Assembly (NCBI GenBank): GCA_958405565.1
Contig: CATYEN010000015.1
Coordinates: 1 to 43,483, forward strand
Length of the DNA: 43,483 nucleotides
Direction of reading: 5' to 3'
Source of the DNA: an uncultured Collinsella sp.
Lineage (GTDB): Bacteria > Actinomycetota > Coriobacteriia > Coriobacteriales > Coriobacteriaceae
The stretch's first letter is position 1. Each line of letters opens with the position of its first letter. A program made the position numbers and the translations under genes. The notes below the pieces were generated by a model, which was not told the DNA's origin, did no database searches, and worked only from the letters and a program-made list of their open reading frames with translations. Below are positions 39,250-43,483 of this stretch, one piece after another.

Positions 39250-39940
39250 CGAGCAGATGGCCGCTGCCGAGGGCCTGGGCTTTGTGCCCTACACCCGCCC
39301 GACTGGCACCGATACGGCTGAGCCGCTCAAGATCGGCGTGCTCATCAGTGGTTCGGGCACCAACCTGCAGGCGCTGATCGATCTGATTGCCGCCGGTAAG
39401 CTCAATGCTTCGATTGAACTTGTGGTGTCGAGCCGTCCTTCGGCCAAGGGCTTGCAGCGTGCCGAGCGTGCGGGCATCCAGACGCTCACGCTGTCCAAGG
39501 ATGTCTATGCCGACCCCATCGCCGCCGACGAGGTCATCGCGCACGAGCTGCTCGAGCGCGGCTGCGAGTACGTGGTCATGGCCGGTTACATGCGCATGGT
39601 GCACACGCCGCTGCTGGCGGCGTTCCCCAATCGCGTGGTCAACCTGCATCCGGCGCTGCTGCCGAGCTTTACCGGTGCCCATGCGATTGACGACGCGTTC
39701 GCGCGTGGCGTCAAGGTGACTGGCGTGACCGTGCACTTTGCCAACGAGATTTACGACAACGGTCCTATCATCGCCCAGCGCGCGCTGGCTGTCGAGGAGG
39801 GCTGGGACGTCGACACGCTCGAGGAACACATCCACGCGATCGAGCACGTGCTGTATCCCGAGGTCGTGCAGATGCTCGCCGACGGTCGCGTTCACGTGCT
39901 GGAGAGCGGCAAGGTCGCAATTGATGCGCCCCGCGGCTAG
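39239..39940 (+). CDS. purN: Phosphoribosylglycinamide formyltransferase
   Basis: 233 residues with an N-terminal extension of about 30. KIGVLISGSGTNLQALID binds GAR; VVMAGYMRMV, NLHPALLPSF (catalytic Asn-x-His) and GVTVHFANEIYDNGPII follow, matching the 10-formyl-THF-dependent enzyme. It acts between PurD and the FGAM step. The ATG lies inside the last codons of purM. A terminator follows the stop. Confidence 0.96.
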   Translation: MSANEQMAAAEGLGFVPYTRPTGTDTAEPLKIGVLISGSGTNLQALIDLIAAGKLNASIELVVSSRPSAKGLQRAERAGIQTLTLSKDVYADPIAADEVIAHELLERGCEYVVMAGYMRMVHTPLLAAFPNRVVNLHPALLPSFTGAHAIDDAFARGVKVTGVTVHFANEIYDNGPIIAQRALAVEEGWDVDTLEEHIHAIEHVLYPEVVQMLADGRVHVLESGKVAIDAPRG

Positions 39941-39970
39941 TGGCGCACAGTACAATTTAGCTGAGTAGTC

Positions 39971-40016
39971 AGGGTGGTCATTGGCGCCAAGGCGCGAGTG
40001 ACCACCCTTTGTTTTG
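39971..40016 (+). terminator. Terminator of purF-purM-purN
   Basis: AGGGTGGTCA (39971-39980) pairs with TGACCACCCT (39999-40008), with an inner GGCGCC stem, then TTGTTTTG. Confidence 0.85.
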
Positions 40017-40018
40017 TG

Positions 40019-40074
40019 TAGTCATCGGGGACGTTCTTAAACGACTAGTCATTCAAGAACGTCCCCGATGACTA
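40019..40074. repeat. 20-bp perfect palindrome made of two GGGGACG units
   Basis: Arms 40019-40038 and 40055-40074 (TAGTCATCGGGGACGTTCTT) match perfectly. Each half can also fold alone on TAGTC/GACTA with GGGGACGTTCTT in the loop, so this is two family units in inverted orientation. Confidence 0.8.
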
Positions 40075-40092
40075 GGTGAGAGAGGTGAGCGC

Positions 40093-40557
40093 ATGGCGGA
40101 TAACGAAGCGTTGTTTACGCCGGAGCTGGTGTTTTTTGATTGGGAGTGCGTGTCGCCGGACGAGGTGTTTTCGCAGCTCGAGGGCGAGCTTGCCCCGCGC
40201 GGATACATTGCCGAGGGCTGGCTCGACGCCGTTCGCACGCGCGAGGACGCCTATCCCACGGGCCTTGCCATGCCGGCGGCAAACATCGCCATTCCGCATA
40301 CCGACCCGGGATTTGTGGCCAAGCCCTATATCGCGGTGGTGAAGCCTGCCACGCCCGTGACGTTCAACGCGATGGCAGGCATGGGCGCTCCAGTGCCGGC
40401 ACAGATCATCATCAATCTGGGCATTGCCGAGCCGGGCGGCCAGGTCGAGGCGCTGCAGGCGCTCATGAACATCTTTATGAACGCCGACGCCGCAGCCGAT
40501 GTGCTCGGCCAGACCACGCCCCAGGGCATGGTCGACGCCATCCGCCGCCACTTCTAA
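40093..40557 (+). CDS. PTS system IIA component, fructose/galactitol type
   Basis: 154 residues, a single IIA domain of the fructose-mannitol/nitrogen-type fold. The phosphorylated His69 lies in NIAIPHTDPG, and PVPAQIIINLGI and the C-terminal helices fit the family. IIA passes phosphate from HPr to IIB. No IIB or IIC gene is near, so it either serves a transporter elsewhere or is regulatory. GAGAGGTG precedes the ATG, which follows the palindrome by 18 bases. Confidence 0.85.
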   Translation: MADNEALFTPELVFFDWECVSPDEVFSQLEGELAPRGYIAEGWLDAVRTREDAYPTGLAMPAANIAIPHTDPGFVAKPYIAVVKPATPVTFNAMAGMGAPVPAQIIINLGIAEPGGQVEALQALMNIFMNADAAADVLGQTTPQGMVDAIRRHF

Positions 40558-40568
40558 GGCAGAGCTAA

Positions 40569-40644
40569 GCCGGCACTTGGGGACGTTCCTTTTCTGCCGG
40601 CAGCTAGGGACAGTCCCCAAGTGCCGGCAGAAAAGGAACGTCCC
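40569..40644. repeat. Compound palindrome with two alternative pairings
   Basis: 40569-40584 can pair with 40613-40628 (16 bp, GCCGGCACTTGGGGAC), and 40580-40602 can pair with 40622-40644 (23 bp, GGGACGTTCCTTTTCTGCC). The two pairings share bases and exclude each other. GGGGACG and GGGACAGTCCC are included. It lies just after the PTS gene. Confidence 0.8.
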
Positions 40645-40657
40645 TAACTGCCACATC

Positions 40658-40706
40658 TGTCCCCTTTGCACCAAAATGGTGCAGATTAACCTGTCCCCCA
40701 TGCACC
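40658..40706. repeat. GGTGCA-stem hairpin, tandem copies
   Basis: 40678-40706 read on the minus strand is GGTGCA, GGGGGACAGGTTA, TGCACC, the same design as 3847-3877. A second partial unit (CTGTCCCCTTTGCACC, 40658-40672) abuts it, and TGCACCA/TGGTGCA (40667-40673 with 40677-40683) can pair between the two. Confidence 0.65.
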
Positions 40707-40774
40707 AGGTGTGTCGCGGGGGCTGCGTTGTGACACAATGGCGTTTGTTCGATTCGTGATGCGAAAGGCCAAAC

Positions 40775-41998
40775 ATGGCAAACAAGAAAAAGAACCCCGA
40801 GGTCGCGCCGACGTCCGAGCAACGGTCCCGCGCCGCCTCCAGCTCTCGCAAGAAGCAGCGCAAGACCTACGTTTCCAAGACCGTCAAGATCGTCCTGGTG
40901 GTCATCGGCGTGCTGGCAATGCTGCTTTCCGTCTCGGCCATGGCGTGCTCCGGCCTGATGTCGCAGGCCGAGGACACCAGCACGGGCTACAAGCTCACCG
41001 GCGGTGTGGCTGCGACCATCAACGGCACCAACCTCACTGAGGACACCGTGACCAAGCAGATTATGAGCATGCGCACGTCCTATGGCTACACCAAGGACGA
41101 GGACTGGGCACAGTACCTGGTCGACAACGACCTCACGCCCAAGAAGTACCGCAAGCAGCTCATCGACTCCTACACGCAGCAGATTCTGCTTCAGCAGGCG
41201 CAGAAGGAAAACGGCGTGACGGTGTCGGATAAGGAGGTCGAGAAGGCTTGGAAGGACGCGTGCAAGAGCGCGGGCGGCGCCAAGACTTTTAAGGAGACTC
41301 TCAAGACCTACGGCTACACTGAGGACACCTACAAGGATTCGCTCAAGGAGAGCCTGGCGCAGCAGAAGCTCAAGGATGCCGTGGCACCCACCAGCAAGCC
41401 CAAGGACAGCGAGATTGTCGATTACATCAATGAGAACCTGTCCAACTACAACGATGCCCGCCGCTCGTCGAATATCCTGATCAAGGTCGCTTCCGACGCT
41501 TCCGACGAGGACAAGGCCGCCGCCAAGGCCAAGGCGCAGGAGTGCTTGGACAAGATCAACTCCGGCGAGCTGAGCTTTGAGGACGCCGTGGAGCAGTATT
41601 CCGACGACACCGGCTCCAAGGAGAAGAAGGGCGATGTGGGCTGGGACAAGCTCACCACCTTCGTCGACAGCTATCAGGCGGCGCTCGAAGGCCTTAGCAA
41701 GGGCGACGTGAGCGATGTGGTCGAGTCGACCTACGGCTACCACATCATCAAGTGCACCGACTACTTCCACGTTGATAACCAGGTCGATGACATTAAGCAG
41801 GTGCCCAAGGACATCAAGAAGTATGTCTCCAACGTGGTGAAGACGCAGGCAGAGAGCACTGCGTACAGCGAGTGGCTGGAGCAGTACAAGAAGGACGCCG
41901 ACATCACCGTTAACCCCATGCCCAAGGATGTGCCGTACAACGTCAGCCTGAAGGGCGTCACCAAGAGTTCGACCGACGATTCGTCGACGACTAAGTAA
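40775..41998 (+). CDS. Membrane-anchored SurA/PrsA-like peptidyl-prolyl isomerase
   Basis: 407 residues. A Lys/Arg/Ser-rich cytoplasmic start, a membrane segment (about 37-58, ending AMACSG, only a poor lipobox), a helical SurA-N-like chaperone region (about 75-210), and a parvulin domain (about 228-325) with RRSSNILIKV, GDVGWDKL and DVVESTYGYHIIK. The tail is Ser/Thr-rich. Such proteins fold exported proteins at the outer face of the membrane, which would include pilins and adhesins. AAAGG lies about seven bases before the ATG. Confidence 0.87.
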   Translation: MANKKKNPEVAPTSEQRSRAASSSRKKQRKTYVSKTVKIVLVVIGVLAMLLSVSAMACSGLMSQAEDTSTGYKLTGGVAATINGTNLTEDTVTKQIMSMRTSYGYTKDEDWAQYLVDNDLTPKKYRKQLIDSYTQQILLQQAQKENGVTVSDKEVEKAWKDACKSAGGAKTFKETLKTYGYTEDTYKDSLKESLAQQKLKDAVAPTSKPKDSEIVDYINENLSNYNDARRSSNILIKVASDASDEDKAAAKAKAQECLDKINSGELSFEDAVEQYSDDTGSKEKKGDVGWDKLTTFVDSYQAALEGLSKGDVSDVVESTYGYHIIKCTDYFHVDNQVDDIKQVPKDIKKYVSNVVKTQAESTAYSEWLEQYKKDADITVNPMPKDVPYNVSLKGVTKSSTDDSSTTK

Positions 41999-42052
41999 TC
42001 ATGGGGCGGTGCTCGTGCGAGTGCCGCCCACGCTATTGAGGAGGATTTGCAG

Positions 42053-42496
42053 ATGACCAACGAAGAGCTGCAGAAGGAAATGATCGCGGCCATGAAGGCC
42101 AAGGACAAGGTTCGCCTGTCCATCATTCGCCAGGTTAAGGCCGAGGTGAAGAATATCGAGGTCAACGAGCGCCGCGATGTGACCGAGGAAGACGTCAACA
42201 GCATGATCAAGCGTCTGATTAAGCAGACGAGCGAGACGCTGGAGATGTCCATTAAGGCCGGCACCGACCAGGAGCGTACCGACAATCTGACCGAGCAGGT
42301 CAAGATTCTGGAGAGCCTGCTGCCCGCGCAGGTTTCGGGCGAGGAGCTCGAGGCTCTGATCGAGCAGGTTATCGCCGAGCTGGGCGCCACGTCCAAGAAG
42401 CAGATGGGCCAGGTCATGGGCGCTCTGGGCAAGGCCACCGGCGGCAACTTCGACAAGCCGGCCGCAGCCAAGATCGTCGGCGCGAAATTGGCGTAA
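42053..42496 (+). CDS. GatB/YqeY domain protein
   Basis: 147 residues, typical YqeY length. NEELQKEMIAAMKAKDKVRL and SIIRQVKAEVKNIE, then LLPAQVSGEELEALI and the C-terminal KQMGQVMGALGKATGGNFDK are family features. The domain resembles the tRNA-binding tail of GatB, but the role of the stand-alone protein is not settled. GAGGAGG (42037-42043) is nine bases before ATG 42053; TTG 42047 is too close. Confidence 0.92.
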   Translation: MTNEELQKEMIAAMKAKDKVRLSIIRQVKAEVKNIEVNERRDVTEEDVNSMIKRLIKQTSETLEMSIKAGTDQERTDNLTEQVKILESLLPAQVSGEELEALIEQVIAELGATSKKQMGQVMGALGKATGGNFDKPAAAKIVGAKLA

Positions 42497-42526
42497 GTGC
42501 CGGCCGACACATAGTTGATGTTGAGG

Positions 42527-42559
42527 GGGGCGTGACCATTGCGGTCGCGCCCCTTTTTT
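42527..42559 (+). terminator. Terminator of the YqeY-domain gene
   Basis: GGGGCGTGACC (42527-42537) pairs with GGTCGCGCCCC (42543-42553) with one wobble, then six T. Confidence 0.92.
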
Positions 42560-42573
42560 GATGGCAGCTGAAG

Positions 42574-42648
42574 GGCACTCATTGGGGACAGACTTAAATG
42601 AGTGCCCACTCGTTGGGTACTCATTTAAGTCTGTCCCCAATGAGTGCC
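42574..42648. repeat. 30-bp perfect palindrome made of two GGGGACA units
   Basis: Arms 42574-42603 and 42619-42648 match perfectly. Each arm alone folds on ACTCATT/AATGAGT with GGGGACAGACTTA in the loop. A further ATGAGTGGG stands just after it. It lies between a terminator and the next promoter. Confidence 0.88.
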
Positions 42649-42761
42649 TAATGAGTGGGTTAAAGGTTGCGGGTTCTTTACAGTGATACAGTGTGGGCTG
42701 CGGAAACGTGATTCTTTCCGTACAATAGTGCAATTCGTGTAAGCGCAGGGAAGGGACATTC

Positions 42762-43483
42762 ATGGCAGACATGATCGAGATCAAGCATCTCAACAAGTAC
42801 TTTGGCGACCTGCATGTGCTCAAAGATATCAACCTCACCGTCAAGCGCGGCGAGAAGCTCGTGATGATCGGGCCGTCCGGCTCGGGCAAGTCGACGCTCA
42901 TCCGTTGTGTCGACTATCTGGAGGAGCCCACGTCGGGCGAGGTCGTCATCGACGGTACGCCGCTCACCAAAAAGAATCACCTGGAGATGGCCCGCAAGTA
43001 CAGCTCCATGGTGTTTCAGCAGTTCAACCTGTATCCCAACATGACGGTGCTCGGCAACCTGACGCTCGCGCCCATCAAGCTGCAAAAGAAGAGCAAGGAG
43101 GAGGCGACCGAGATCGCCATCGCCGCACTCAAGCGCGTCGGCATGGCGCATAAGGCCGGCGAGTATCCGCAAAACCTTTCGGGCGGTCAGCAGCAGCGCA
43201 TCGCCATCGCCCGCGCCCTGTGCACCAAGCAGCCCATCATCCTGTTCGACGAGCCGACCTCGGCGCTCGACCCCGAGATGGTCCAGGAGGTCCTGGACGT
43301 CATGATCGAGCTTGCGCAGGAAGACATCACCATGATCTGCGTGACGCACGAGATGGGCTTTGCACGCCAGGTGGCCGACCGCGTCATCTTTATGGAAGAC
43401 GGCCGCATCCTAGAGGAGGGCACGCCCGAGCACTTCTTCGATAACCCCGAGAACCCGCGCTGCCGCGAGTTCCTGTCCAAGAT
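42762..43483 (+). CDS. Amino-acid ABC transporter ATP-binding protein, 3' end outside window
   Basis: 240 codons are present and the frame is open at the window edge; only a few residues are missing. IEIKHLNKYFGDLHVLKD opens the domain. Walker A GPSGSGKST is at 37-45, Q-loop VFQQFNL, signature LSGGQQQR, Walker B IILFDEPTSALDPEMV and H-loop VTHEMGFA. This is the GlnQ/HisP group that powers polar amino acid uptake. Permease and binding protein genes would be expected next. GGAAGGGA lies before the ATG. Confidence 0.93.
   Translation, partial: MADMIEIKHLNKYFGDLHVLKDINLTVKRGEKLVMIGPSGSGKSTLIRCVDYLEEPTSGEVVIDGTPLTKKNHLEMARKYSSMVFQQFNLYPNMTVLGNLTLAPIKLQKKSKEEATEIAIAALKRVGMAHKAGEYPQNLSGGQQQRIAIARALCTKQPIILFDEPTSALDPEMVQEVLDVMIELAQEDITMICVTHEMGFARQVADRVIFMEDGRILEEGTPEHFFDNPENPRCREFLSK

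Overview
The window looks like chromosome from a member of the Coriobacteriia (Actinomycetota), most probably Collinsella or a close relative. The clues are a GC-rich housekeeping background, strong GGAGG-type ribosome sites with occasional TTG starts, LPXTG-like pilins, a class B sortase, and short intergenic palindromes carrying GGGGAC. The genus is inferred from overall protein and repeat character and was not checked by alignment.

Layout. 1-300: tRNA-Ile (cut by the window edge), tRNA-Ala, tRNA-Ile. 460-3850: a bifunctional-nuclease-domain protein, two unknown small proteins and the ribosome-associated GTPase TypA/BipA. 3850-11490: a cell-surface locus with a 1241-residue adhesin and two paralogous pilins, all with sorting signals but with no sortase alongside. 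11535-13476 (minus): a membrane-anchored polymer-forming (bactofilin-like) protein and a TRIC-type channel. 13592-14857: an islet in which one nuclease-like gene lies between 77-bp inverted repeats, followed by a stray tRNA-Ser 3' end and two real tRNA-Ser genes (minus). 15598-17455: rpsF-ssb-rpsR-rplI. 17611-24479: dnaB, purA, purD, a NUDIX hydrolase and a half-size ABC exporter. 24499-30753: an unknown membrane protein, then carA (with a PyrR-type leader) and carB. 31120-32409: an AAA/DUF4143 ATPase behind a palindromic operator. 32730-39940: purE, sortase B, a MoaE-like protein, a CmpB-type membrane protein (minus), purF, purM, purN. 40093-43483: a lone PTS IIA, a SurA-like foldase, a GatB/YqeY-domain protein and a GlnQ-like ATPase cut by the window end.

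How it works together. Much of the window is nucleotide supply: purine synthesis (purA, purD, purE, purF, purM, purN) and the first committed pyrimidine/arginine step (carAB), next to replication and translation genes. The accessory part is the pilus locus, the nuclease islet and the DUF4143 gene. Scattered between genes is a family of hairpins with variable stems but a constant GGGAC-containing loop, and a second class of long perfect palindromes, one of which has become the end of the carB reading frame.

The three most unusual items are the 77-bp inverted-repeat islet at 13592-14857, the dispersed GGGAC-loop hairpin family, and the sortase-less pilin locus with a ten-C tract and an orphan start signal between its second and third genes.
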